Source: Ignavibacteriaceae bacterium (lineage in GTDB: Bacteria > Bacteroidota > Ignavibacteria > Ignavibacteriales > Ignavibacteriaceae). Taken from it: a stretch of DNA of 12,950 nucleotides. The notes under the pieces were generated by a model. That model was not told the origin of the DNA. It did not search any database and saw only the letters and a list, made by a program, of their open reading frames with translations. The stretch covers positions 1-12,950 of the forward strand of contig JALHTS010000269.1 of NCBI GenBank assembly GCA_022865965.1. The letters run 5' to 3'. The first letter of the stretch is position 1. Each line of letters begins with the position of its first letter. Shown here piece after piece: positions 1 through 6,996 of the stretch. The translations under genes and the position numbers were made by a program.

Positions 1-78
1 GATTCGGGTCACGAAAGCGCATTGGCTTAATTTTCTATACAACATAAATCATTTCAGAATAATTTCACTCTGCAAAGT

Positions 79-98
79 CCTGCCTGACGGCAGTCAGG
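79..98. other. Small palindromic hairpin after the T9SS cargo gene
   Basis: The segment CCTGCCTGACGGCAGTCAGG can fold as CCTGAC-GGCA-GTCAGG (83-98) or as CTGCC-TGAC-GGCAG. It begins one base beyond the stop codon of the minus-strand cargo gene, so it would lie in that gene's 3' untranslated RNA. No U-tract follows on the minus strand, so it is a poor intrinsic terminator. It may instead be a 3' stabilising hairpin or a dispersed palindrome. The rest of 1-99 shows nothing I recognise. Confidence 0.35.
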
Positions 99-99
99 T

Positions 100-1380
100 T
101 TAACGCAGGAGGATCATTTTTTTAGTTTCAAAAAAACTTCCTGCTTGCAGTTTGTAGAAATAAATTCCTGAGGATAATTTAGAAGCCTTAAAATTGACTT
201 CATAACTACCCGCTGGTTTTTCTTCGTTAACTAATATTGCAATTTCATTTCCTAAAACGTCATAAACTTTTAATTGTACGAATTGCCCACTGCCTACTAC
301 ATACTGAATACTCGTGCTTGGATTAAATGGATTTGGATAGTTTTGATAAAGCACAAATTCATTCAAGTTAATAATCGTTTCTTCGATAGTTGATGGATGA
401 CCTTCTCCCGAAATTTGAATTGATAAAGAAAATCTATACTCATAATTCTGATAATACTTATACCTAAATACAAATCTTAAAGTATCAATAAAATAATCTT
501 CTATGTGGGAGTCGCAGACTGGACATAGATCAACATCATAAAAAGAAACCCGCACAGAATCATGTGTAGGAATGATTATACCGAGTGTGTCTATCCACTG
601 GTTAGGCAATGTTTGATAAAGATAGAATGGAAAATCTAATTGAGGCATTGAGAAACAACCACTATAACCATAAAATGATCCTACTGATATGACCGAATCA
701 ATCATTAATTCATAATCCGAGTTATTGACTATATAAACCGAACCAGTATCATCAACAGAGAGAACAAATATACTGTCTAACGAAAACGATACTTCTTCAG
801 GAAAAGGAAAGACCGTTCCATATCTTATTCCATCAATTTTTACACCTTCCATTATAGCCCACATTCCCCAATAGAATGATCCGAATTTTTTATATATTTT
901 ATTAATCAATGGAAGGACTTGTAATGTATCTCCTGAGATTAAATCAATTCCAACTATTCCTAAATAATATACTGTGTCATCAGGCATAAATGTTGTTTCT
1001 ATTTTTATACTGTCAATTCGTTCGTGAATAACTACGTTAAGTTGTGTGTCTTTTTTTACAACTGTACCAGGGAGCCAATTAAAATTAAAAATAAGCGAAT
1101 CGGTGTTTTGGGAGGATAAAACAAAATACAGACTATCCCCTTCAATGCGTTCCCGTGTTATTTGATAGTAATGTGGAAGTACATAAGGATAATAAGCAAA
1201 CTTTCGTATGAAGTATTCTTTACCGTTGATTGTCTCGGTTCCAATTGTAAGTCTTATTTCCGGAGGACTTGTATCGTGCCAATACTGGACGGCATTACCG
1301 ACTCTAAGAATCTGCGTTTGAGGTAGAGATGAGTAAGAAGTTAAGAGAAATAAACTGAATACAAAAATTATTTTTTTCAT
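100..1380 (-). CDS. Secreted T9SS type A sorting-domain protein
   Basis: This 426-residue protein is predicted to be exported and handed to the type IX secretion system. It starts with a Sec signal peptide: a KK pair, then a hydrophobic stretch IIFVFSLFLL, with probable cleavage near residues 17-22. Residues about 24-200 are beta-rich, aromatic and not assigned to a family. Residues about 205-335 resemble an ASH/choice-of-anchor Ig-like fold: VNNSDYELMIDSV near the start, a central PTHDSVRV, and a final SIQISGEG. Residues 340-426 are the T9SS type A sorting domain, with NYPNPFNPS at 347-355, then YDVLGNE and a terminal KKMILLR, which OM-associated machinery normally recognises and removes. 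Four cysteines in the Ig-like part (FS-flanked C, then CPVC) could form disulfides or bind metal. The ATG at 1380 is the start that keeps the signal peptide; no Shine-Dalgarno is visible. No catalytic motif is seen, so the role of the mature protein is unknown. Confidence 0.85.
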   Translation of the reverse strand: MKKIIFVFSLFLLTSYSSLPQTQILRVGNAVQYWHDTSPPEIRLTIGTETINGKEYFIRKFAYYPYVLPHYYQITRERIEGDSLYFVLSSQNTDSLIFNFNWLPGTVVKKDTQLNVVIHERIDSIKIETTFMPDDTVYYLGIVGIDLISGDTLQVLPLINKIYKKFGSFYWGMWAIMEGVKIDGIRYGTVFPFPEEVSFSLDSIFVLSVDDTGSVYIVNNSDYELMIDSVISVGSFYGYSGCFSMPQLDFPFYLYQTLPNQWIDTLGIIIPTHDSVRVSFYDVDLCPVCDSHIEDYFIDTLRFVFRYKYYQNYEYRFSLSIQISGEGHPSTIEETIINLNEFVLYQNYPNPFNPSTSIQYVVGSGQFVQLKVYDVLGNEIAILVNEEKPAGSYEVNFKASKLSSGIYFYKLQAGSFFETKKMILLR

Positions 1381-1521
1381 ATTGACCCCAGAATAATCAC
1401 GAGAAATGTAATGATTTATTTATGTGATTTCAAGTTGAAAAAGTAAATATCGGTATTACTGATACGTATTAAAGCATAAAGTTTTTTCTGCTGTCACAAA
1501 GCCTGTAGTTACATAGTCAGA

Positions 1522-2688
1522 TTAAACTATAAACACCTTTGCAATATCGACAAGCAAAGACGGACTATTAACTAAAGCAGTTGTAAAAACTTTTCCCAAC
1601 GTTCTCTTCTCAATTGGAATTTTAAGAACAGAGTGAGCAATACTGTTAAACTTATCATCAGAGAAATTATAAATTCCCTCTTTAATCCGGTTATATGTTT
1701 CGTGTCGTTTACCGAGTCGATCATGCCATGCTTTATCGTAAGTTAAGATATGATCAAGCTTATTCATTTTAACAGCTTCACCAGCAATCGTGCCCGCAAT
1801 CTTTCCACCAATCATTCCACTTGCAATACCTCCGCCGCTTAACGGATTAACCTGTCTTGCTGCATCGCCTACAAGCATAATTCCCGGTGCAGATATTTTA
1901 TCAAGTGTGATAGAGCACGGAATACCGCCTACAATTTTTGTCAGGATCGGCGCATTGGGATAATGTTTATTCATAAAATCATCGTGAAAAGATTGGGCTG
2001 ATTTATCTTTTCCAATCAATCCACTTATACCAAGTCCAATGTTTGCTTTGTTCTGCCCTTTTGGAAAAATCCAGAAGTAGCCATTTGGCGCAACATCCTT
2101 TCCAAAGTAGAAGTAGAGTGTATCCTGATTGATAGGAATGTTTGCGGCAGTAATCTGTACTGCGCTTTCCATATCACGGAAATCAATGTGTGTTTTTAAT
2201 CCAGCCCAACGCCCAACTCTTGATTCAACACCATCTGCAGCGATTACAACTTTAGCTTTAACCTCTTTTTGTTCGCCCTGATATTCATATTTAACTCCGC
2301 TTACCTTTCCGTCATCAAACAACAAATCATTAGCATACGCGCGTGTAAGAATTTCTGCTCCGGCATCTGCAGCAGTTCTAGCTAATTCATAATCAAATAT
2401 TTTTCGTTCAAGAACATATCCGGCTTCACCAAAATCAATTATAACTTCGCTTCCATCAGGCGCGTTTAATGAAAATTTACTGATCTTTGCTGCAATCCAT
2501 TTTTCATCAGAAGAAATAAATTCTTCAACTCCTGCTTTACTTATTGCTTCACCACAACGCACAGGATAACCAACGTCCCTGTCTTTCTCAAGTATCAGAA
2601 CGGAAACACCTTGCTCGGCAGCAAAACGTGCAGCCATACTTCCTGCTGGTCCGGCACCGACGACGATTATATCATAATTAGTTTTCAT
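1522..2688 (-). CDS. Geranylgeranyl reductase family FAD-dependent oxidoreductase
   Basis: This 388-residue flavoprotein belongs to the geranylgeranyl reductase/digeranylgeranylglycerophospholipid reductase family, which reduces double bonds of polyprenyl chains. The N-terminal dinucleotide fold has GAGPAG at 11-16 and the acidic LILEKD end of strand 2 near 31-36. The family signature YPVRCGE follows at 41-47. AADG at 150-153 and GDAARQVNPLSGGG at 274-287 are the further FAD-contacting motifs. There is no signal peptide and no clear membrane helix, so it is probably a cytosolic or membrane-associated enzyme. Full length fits the family (about 390 aa). The gene lies 127 bp downstream of a ferredoxin gene on the same strand. 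That arrangement recalls the archaeal system in which ferredoxin feeds electrons to geranylgeranyl reductase. The substrate here (menaquinone side chain, lipid or other prenyl) is inference; a related flavin monooxygenase or halogenase-like role is less likely given PVRCGE. Confidence 0.85.
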   Translation of the reverse strand: MKTNYDIIVVGAGPAGSMAARFAAEQGVSVLILEKDRDVGYPVRCGEAISKAGVEEFISSDEKWIAAKISKFSLNAPDGSEVIIDFGEAGYVLERKIFDYELARTAADAGAEILTRAYANDLLFDDGKVSGVKYEYQGEQKEVKAKVVIAADGVESRVGRWAGLKTHIDFRDMESAVQITAANIPINQDTLYFYFGKDVAPNGYFWIFPKGQNKANIGLGISGLIGKDKSAQSFHDDFMNKHYPNAPILTKIVGGIPCSITLDKISAPGIMLVGDAARQVNPLSGGGIASGMIGGKIAGTIAGEAVKMNKLDHILTYDKAWHDRLGKRHETYNRIKEGIYNFSDDKFNSIAHSVLKIPIEKRTLGKVFTTALVNSPSLLVDIAKVFIV

Positions 2689-2700
2689 TGTATTAAATCT

Positions 2701-2757
2701 GTGTTAATCCGTTAAATCTGTGTTAATCCGTTAAATCTGTGTTAATCCGTTAAATCT
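2701..2757. repeat. Three perfect 19-bp tandem repeats
   Basis: The unit GTGTTAATCCGTTAAATCT occurs three times without a mismatch at 2701-2719, 2720-2738 and 2739-2757. It is preceded by an 8-base match to the unit's end (TTAAATCT, 2693-2700) and followed by the unit's first six bases (2758-2763). There are no spacers, so this is not CRISPR. It lies in the leader of the reductase gene, 12 bp from its ATG. Confidence 0.95.
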
Positions 2758-2808
2758 GTGTTATCCGCGTTCTATTGCGATTTAATAGAACACGGATGAC
2801 ACGGATTT
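2752..2808. repeat. Long imperfect inverted repeat next to the tandem array
   Basis: Arms at 2752-2776 and 2784-2808 are 25 bases long and match at 22 positions around a 7-base loop. Inner arms are GTTCTATT and AATAGAAC. The complementarity continues into the last tandem copy with one indel, since TTAATC at the unit start has a partner at 2813-2818. In RNA this would be a long hairpin between the ferredoxin stop and the reductase start. There is no U-tract, so it is not a classic terminator. The ATCCGTGTTCTATT-like text suggests a dispersed intergenic element, which I cannot verify here. Confidence 0.85.
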
Positions 2809-2815
2809 ACGCTGA

Positions 2816-3037
2816 TTAAAGCAAAACTCCTTCAGTATTAAACTTAATTACTTCAATCGGACAACTCCACACACACTTTGCACAATTTGTACATCGTTCA
2901 TCAATTATAAATATCTCCGCTTCTTTTAATTCAATTGCATCTTCAGGACAAATACCGACACAGCAGCCACAGAAATCGCATTTATCGGGAAGGATTTCAA
3001 TCATCAGCTTTCCGTCTTTTGCCTGTCTGTAATTCAT
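2816..3037 (-). CDS. 2x[4Fe-4S] ferredoxin
   Basis: This 73-residue low-potential electron carrier has two classic cluster motifs. The first is C20-x2-C23-x2-C26-x3-C30-P, with an extra Cys at 25. The second is C49-x2-C52-x2-C55-x3-C59-P. Each cluster is bound by the first three Cys of one motif and the last Cys of the other, as in clostridial-type ferredoxins. The acidic short protein has no signal peptide and is cytosolic. The ATG at 3037 is given here. An internal ATG at 3004 (residue 12, MIEILPDKC) would give a 62-residue protein with a more usual N-terminus and is a real alternative. It precedes the geranylgeranyl-reductase-like gene on the same strand and is its likely electron donor, which is inference from context. 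The stop codon lies just beside the inverted repeat. Confidence 0.9.
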   Translation of the reverse strand: MNYRQAKDGKLMIEILPDKCDFCGCCVGICPEDAIELKEAEIFIIDERCTNCAKCVWSCPIEVIKFNTEGVLL

Positions 3038-3115
3038 TTCAAAAAAAGTTATAAAGGAAAAATTATTCAGTCGAAATTAAATAAAGAATGGTATAAAGGA
3101 AAATCTTGATTACTT

Positions 3116-3640
3116 TTAATCAAGCTCGATTTGTACTTCGCTAATTAAAAGATTTTCTTTTATTTCAAGAGGGAAAGAATTATCCGGCATAAAAAATTCT
3201 TTTCCAGAAGGCAGTATTTTTATTTTGATGTTTTTTAATGCTTTATCCTCAGTAGAAAAAGTGTAGATACGTGTAATATCTTTAGATTTTATTACGCGAA
3301 CAAGGAGATGATTCGGTTCATCAATAAATGATTGTGCTATTATATTGGGTTCTTCAGGCGAAGAAGCTGCGGCTAGAACAAGAAATTCGCTGTTTTTCCT
3401 GGTCTTGGGTTCCTCGACCAGCTTCAAACGAAAAAATTTTTGAACCTTGTAAAGATTAATTTTTTCTAATAACTTCTCCCGGACACTTTCGCTTATCTGT
3501 TTATTGATTTCACTTTTGAGATTTGAATAAAAATCAATCAAACCATCGAAATTTGACGACTTTAATATTCTATCTTGCTTTTCTTCAGAAAGATTTTGTG
3601 GAAAAAACACAAAATCAAATATGTCTTTTTCTGTTAACAT
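3116..3640 (-). CDS. Hypothetical protein, possibly anti-sigma-like partner
   Basis: I do not recognise this 174-residue protein with confidence. Residues 1-65 are predicted helical. They follow the layout of the N-terminal part of anti-sigma factors: a helix with FDFVFFP, an LSEEKQDRI helix and then a third helix. However, there is no HxxxCxxC zinc site and no cysteine at all. After a basic linker (about 66-83) comes LVLAAASS near 87-94. From about residue 98 onward the chain is beta-strand-rich (LLVRVIKSKD, RIYTFST, IKIKILPSGKEF). No signal peptide or transmembrane helix is present, so it should be cytoplasmic. It lies 72 bp downstream of the 334-residue unknown gene and is probably co-transcribed with it. 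Role as a partner or antagonist of that gene is inference only. Confidence 0.7.
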   Translation of the reverse strand: MLTEKDIFDFVFFPQNLSEEKQDRILKSSNFDGLIDFYSNLKSEINKQISESVREKLLEKINLYKVQKFFRLKLVEEPKTRKNSEFLVLAAASSPEEPNIIAQSFIDEPNHLLVRVIKSKDITRIYTFSTEDKALKNIKIKILPSGKEFFMPDNSFPLEIKENLLISEVQIELD

Positions 3641-3712
3641 TGGTTACAAATAAAACTTACTTACAAATTCATATATATTATAGATAAAAAAATTGCTTGT
3701 TCGGAAACGTGA

Positions 3713-4717
3713 TTAAATTTTCTCCTGTATCTGTTCCGCAACGGTCGTTTTCATAACTTTCACTAAATATTCAATAATATTATGATAATTATTTAAATAA
3801 AATTCCTTTTTCAGATCTTTAATATGGACAGTAAAATATTCATACATTCCAGGATTTATGCCGCCATCCAATAAATCTTTTGACATATCCTTTAAAACCT
3901 TCTCGAAATATTCTGCCTCAAACTGACTTAACTTTCCTTTGTGAAAATATGATACATGTAGTTTCTCAAGAGCAGCTTCTAATCCAATCTCAACAAACTG
4001 TAGAAGATCGTATTTAACTGATAAATCAGCTGTAGAATCCGATACAAAATAATCTGCAAAATTGATATGCTTTATTCTGATAACAAGTTCATTTAATGGA
4101 ATCGCCGGGAAATATGCGGTTTCCTTTTTTAAATAATTGATGTGGTTTTCCAACAGTTTTTTCTTTTTTATAAAAATCGGTGCCGGGATGTTGTCAAACT
4201 CTTCTTTAGTAATTGTTTTTCCGTCAATAGCGTCGATACTTTTTTCAACAATAAATGATTTGCCGGCATGACATATTTTTTTAAACTCTCCGGTTTTTGT
4301 CAGGTAATTAACAGAATCCAAAATTTTAAAAAAAAACGGATCGAGCTCTCGAAGTAAACTAAAGATATGCTGCTCAACTCTACCTGCCGTAACTTTTGTT
4401 AAGAAAAATAATGCCGTATCCTCAGTATCGATTTTCGGGTTCCAGTTATTAAAAGCATTTATTAAGGGAATTTTGTGGCTTTCCTGATCTTTTACAAAAA
4501 GTGGTGCAATTGCATCAATTGCTATAGCATCAACAGAATAAATATCTTTTTGAATTAGCCTGTAAACTTTTTTATGATGATAATTAATGTTTGCGACAGC
4601 TAATTGATAAGTCTTTTCAATCAGTTGATTTAGAAGTTTCTGATTTACCTCCCCATCAGAAGCAAATGATTTAAGAGTGTTTAATAATTCCATATTTGAA
4701 ATTGAATAACCAAACAT
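3713..4717 (-). CDS. Hypothetical protein, possibly divergent sigma-70-like
   Basis: This 334-residue protein is mostly alpha-helical, cytoplasmic and cysteine-poor. I cannot place it in a named family. The first ~125 residues have the rhythm of a sigma-70 region 2: LLNQLIEKTYQLAVANI, then SVDAIAIDAIAPLFVKD, where DAIAIDAIAPLF sits where core-binding DAEDLVQE usually is, then TALFFLTKVTAGRVEQHI. SLLRELDPFFFKILDSV follows. The C-terminal ~100 residues are helical (KGKLSQFEAEYFEKVLKDM, then INPGMYEYF) and could replace region 4, but no clear helix-turn-helix is visible. The start is ATG 4717; ATG 4693 (residue 9) is an alternative, and neither has a Shine-Dalgarno. It is followed 72 bp later by a 174-residue gene with an anti-sigma-like outline. 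A sigma-like role is a hypothesis, not an assignment. Confidence 0.7.
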   Translation of the reverse strand: MFGYSISNMELLNTLKSFASDGEVNQKLLNQLIEKTYQLAVANINYHHKKVYRLIQKDIYSVDAIAIDAIAPLFVKDQESHKIPLINAFNNWNPKIDTEDTALFFLTKVTAGRVEQHIFSLLRELDPFFFKILDSVNYLTKTGEFKKICHAGKSFIVEKSIDAIDGKTITKEEFDNIPAPIFIKKKKLLENHINYLKKETAYFPAIPLNELVIRIKHINFADYFVSDSTADLSVKYDLLQFVEIGLEAALEKLHVSYFHKGKLSQFEAEYFEKVLKDMSKDLLDGGINPGMYEYFTVHIKDLKKEFYLNNYHNIIEYLVKVMKTTVAEQIQEKI

Positions 4718-4736
4718 AGGAATAATTTTTATTTTT

Positions 4737-4760
4737 TTACTGTTCTTTTTCCGACAGTAA
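4737..4760. other. 7-bp inverted repeat in the leader of the 334-aa gene
   Basis: TTACTGT (4737-4743) and ACAGTAA (4754-4760) are perfect inverted copies separated by 10 bases, 20 bp upstream of the ATG at 4717. They could be an operator for a dimeric regulator or a leader hairpin. Flanking A/T tracts make chance occurrence fairly likely. Confidence 0.25.
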
Positions 4761-4826
4761 GGCTTTTTACTCTATAAGGTTTATAAATTCAGAAAATTCA
4801 TTAAAAACAAATATTCCTGGGGGTTT

Positions 4827-4848
4827 AAGCCGCGAAAGCGGCTTTTTT
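4827..4848 (+). terminator. Intrinsic terminator reading on the plus strand
   Basis: AAGCCGC-GAAA-GCGGCTT is a perfect 7-bp GC-rich stem with a GNRA tetraloop, and the T-run continues to 4848 on the plus strand. On the minus strand, where the genes here lie, the stem is preceded by A residues and followed only by TT then AAACCC, so it is a weaker minus-strand terminator. No plus-strand gene is evident upstream. It lies 2 bp beyond the stop of the unexplained minus-strand open frame at 4850-5017, so it may mark the end of that transcript by folding alone. Confidence 0.6.
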
Positions 4849-4849
4849 A

Positions 4850-5017
4850 TTATTTGTTTTGTACAAATTTATCGCCATCCCAATATAAAACTTGTTTCAT
4901 TAAATTAGTTGAATACTCAATTGCAGGTGTCTGCCCATCTAGTTTATCGAGATCAAAACTAAAAATTACTCGGCGCTCAAATCTTCTTTTATTCTTCGTT
5001 TCTCCGTTTCTAGTTCG
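4850..5017 (-). pseudogene. Unexplained 55-codon open frame overlapping the dnaG 3' end
   Basis: Beyond the dnaG stop, in another frame, a minus-strand frame stays open from 5017 to a TAA at 4850-4852. It has no ATG, GTG or TTG start until an internal Met. The first ~17 codons overlap dnaG and read as basic noise. From 4966 downwards it reads like protein, including DLDKLDGQTPAIEY and then VLYWDGDKFVQNK before the stop. It ends 2 bp from a stable hairpin, as real genes do. LDGxTPA resembles the ends of some integrase-core transposases, so a decayed insertion-sequence remnant is one option. A lost gene of another kind, or chance, are others. I do not recognise the family. Confidence 0.25.
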
Positions 5018-6843
5018 TTATTCAATTTTAACAGCTGCAAACTTTCTTCTTCGGAATCTGCACTTTCAATCAAGTTACTATTTTCAGAAATTTTATACTC
5101 TATTTGCAACTGCTTAAGCTTGATTATAAGATCTTTTACGTACTTCTGTGAACTTTTTTCTCTTATCTTGTTCATTGTGTATTCATCCCAGTTTGGACTA
5201 ATAGAATGTTCATCAATTGTTATTTCCCGCAGATATGTCTGAATGTTCTCATCATCGAATTGTGCAAAAAGATTGGCCGCCTTCAGATCACCGCCCTCAT
5301 TTTGGATTTCTTTTATTCTTTCGAAAATTTTTTCATTTACTTCTATTATAAAATCTTCGGGATTGATGTAATGAAGAATAAGTTCCAGAATTTTATCATC
5401 CCCCTCAAAGAGAAGTTTGATAAACTCTTTTTCAATATTATAAATAACTGAGGATACGGTTTTTTTATTGTGATCAAACAAAATATCTTTTGGTAAAGTG
5501 TCCTTGTCTCTAATCTGATTAATTTTTGTTTGAGTTTGTTTTTTGAGAACGGAGATTGCCTGAATTAATTCAGATTCAATAAGCTTTTCTCTCAGATTAA
5601 ATTTGCGTGAAATGGTTTTGATTAAAACATTTCGTTTGAGTTCGTCATCGATGAGGGCAACAGGTTTTACGAGTTCTCGTATTGCTTCAACCGTTGTAGT
5701 TGAGTCATCAAACATTCCCTGGTTCTCGTAATATGCTGTTTGATATTCCAGAAAATTTTCTGAGTTCTTAATAATTTCCTCAAATTCATCTTTGCCGTAT
5801 TTATGAACGTAAGAATCAGGATCCTCACCCTTGGGAAGTGTAGCAATTTTAATATCGAAATCTTTCTTCAACAATATTTCTATACTTCGCATAGACGCTT
5901 TAATACCTGCAGCATCCGCATCAAAAATCAATACAACATTTTTTGTATAACGTGAAAGCAACTGTGTCTGATCATCTGTTAAAGCAGTACCTGATACCGC
6001 AACAACATTTTTAATTCCGCTCTGATAAAGCGAAATCAAATCCATATAACCTTCAACAATAATTGCTTTGTTAAGTCTGCGTATTTCATCTTTAGCATGC
6101 GAAAGACCATATAAAATTCTTCCTTTAACGTAAATAATAGACTCGGGTGAGTTTATATACTTTGCGCCTTTTGCATCTTTGCCTAAAATTCTTCCGGCAA
6201 AGGCAACAACTCTTCCATTTGGAGAGAAAATTGGAAAGATTATTCTTCCTGCTAATTTATCAAAAACTCTTCCATCATTATTTCGTCCTATTAATCCAAG
6301 CTGTAGAGCTTTTTCCAGATCGATATTTTTTTGTTTCAGGTAATTTATAAGATTTTCCCAGCCGTTGAGGGCATAACCAAGTCCGAATGCTCTTAATGTT
6401 TGAGGCTTTATGTTTCTGTTCTGAAAATATTGTCTTGCAATTTCACCTTCGGAATCGTTCAGTAGATTGTTTGAGAAGTATCTTGCTGCTTCCGTATTAA
6501 TATCGTATAACTCTTCCTGTTCACTTTGCTTTTCGGGACTTCCACTTTCCTCATACTCGAGATTTATTCCTACCTGTTCGGCTAATTCCTGTATTGATTC
6601 AACAAAAGAGATTTTCTTATAATCCATTATGAACTTAAAAACATTTCCACCAGTGTGACAGCCAAAGCAGTGGAAAATTTGTTTTTCATCACTAACAGTA
6701 AATGAAGGCGTTTTTTCGGAATGAAACGGACAAAGCCCAATGTAGTTCTTTCCTCTTTTTCTTAAGGGAACATATTCCGAAATAACATCCACAATATTTG
6801 CGGCGTTTCTTATCTCTTCTATTTTTGATTCCGGGATTCGCAT
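4966..6843 (-). CDS. dnaG: DNA primase DnaG
   Basis: DnaG makes RNA primers for replication and works with the DnaB helicase at the fork. The 625-residue length is normal. Counting from ATG 6843, the CHC2 zinc finger is C38-x2-H41-x17-C59-x2-C62 with FHCFGCHTGG. The catalytic core follows, with GRIIFPIF near 199-206. The Toprim motifs are E264-G-Y-M-D268 and FDADAAG at 307-313, which bind catalytic Mg2+. The last ~170 residues are the helical, poorly conserved helicase-interacting region, ending in a charged LNNELETEKRRIKEDL helix. I chose ATG 6843 over the in-frame TTG at 6849 because primases typically begin M-x-IP-x-x-x-I as here (MRIPESKIEEIR); the TTG adds only two residues. No Shine-Dalgarno is seen. 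It is divergent from ispG. A second, unexplained open frame overlaps its 3' end. Confidence 0.97.
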   Translation of the reverse strand: MRIPESKIEEIRNAANIVDVISEYVPLRKRGKNYIGLCPFHSEKTPSFTVSDEKQIFHCFGCHTGGNVFKFIMDYKKISFVESIQELAEQVGINLEYEESGSPEKQSEQEELYDINTEAARYFSNNLLNDSEGEIARQYFQNRNIKPQTLRAFGLGYALNGWENLINYLKQKNIDLEKALQLGLIGRNNDGRVFDKLAGRIIFPIFSPNGRVVAFAGRILGKDAKGAKYINSPESIIYVKGRILYGLSHAKDEIRRLNKAIIVEGYMDLISLYQSGIKNVVAVSGTALTDDQTQLLSRYTKNVVLIFDADAAGIKASMRSIEILLKKDFDIKIATLPKGEDPDSYVHKYGKDEFEEIIKNSENFLEYQTAYYENQGMFDDSTTTVEAIRELVKPVALIDDELKRNVLIKTISRKFNLREKLIESELIQAISVLKKQTQTKINQIRDKDTLPKDILFDHNKKTVSSVIYNIEKEFIKLLFEGDDKILELILHYINPEDFIIEVNEKIFERIKEIQNEGGDLKAANLFAQFDDENIQTYLREITIDEHSISPNWDEYTMNKIREKSSQKYVKDLIIKLKQLQIEYKISENSNLIESADSEEESLQLLKLNNELETEKRRIKEDLSAE

Positions 6844-6996
6844 ATCCAAATATAATAAGAATCAAAATGAGTAATATTTTATTCTTTCAGAGTGGTGAAT
6901 AATATTTTTATATTTTGTTCGGAATCTTAACTTTTTAGTTATAAACCTAAAAACTGATTTTTATCATTTAAAGATTACAAATAACAATAAATAAGC
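6844..6996. promoter_or_regulatory. Divergent dnaG/ispG intergenic region
   Basis: This 153-bp, very AT-rich gap separates two divergent start codons, so it must hold at least two promoters or their equivalents. A weak plus-strand candidate for ispG is TTGTTC (6915-6920) with TTATAA (6939-6944) at 18-bp spacing. I could not find a convincing promoter for dnaG or a clear Bacteroidota TAnnTTTG box. No riboswitch-like structure is evident. Confidence 0.35.

Noticed and set aside
2701..2763. Direct repeats as a possible CRISPR array
   Set aside because: The 19-bp units abut each other with no spacers, and no cas genes are present.
4850..5017. Frameshift that would make the extra frame the true DnaG C-terminus
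   Set aside because: DnaG already has full length and a plausible charged C-terminal helix, and nothing in the tail resembles the helicase-binding domain.
4854..6350. Plus-strand ORFs antisense to dnaG (4854-5117, 5206-5451, 6147-6350)
   Set aside because: They are compositional shadows, rich in F, L, Y and I, of a well-supported gene on the other strand.
4966..6849. Start of dnaG at TTG 6849
   Set aside because: It adds only two residues (M-D) before the ATG at 6843, and primases normally begin at the MRIP-type residue; there is no Shine-Dalgarno to favour the TTG.
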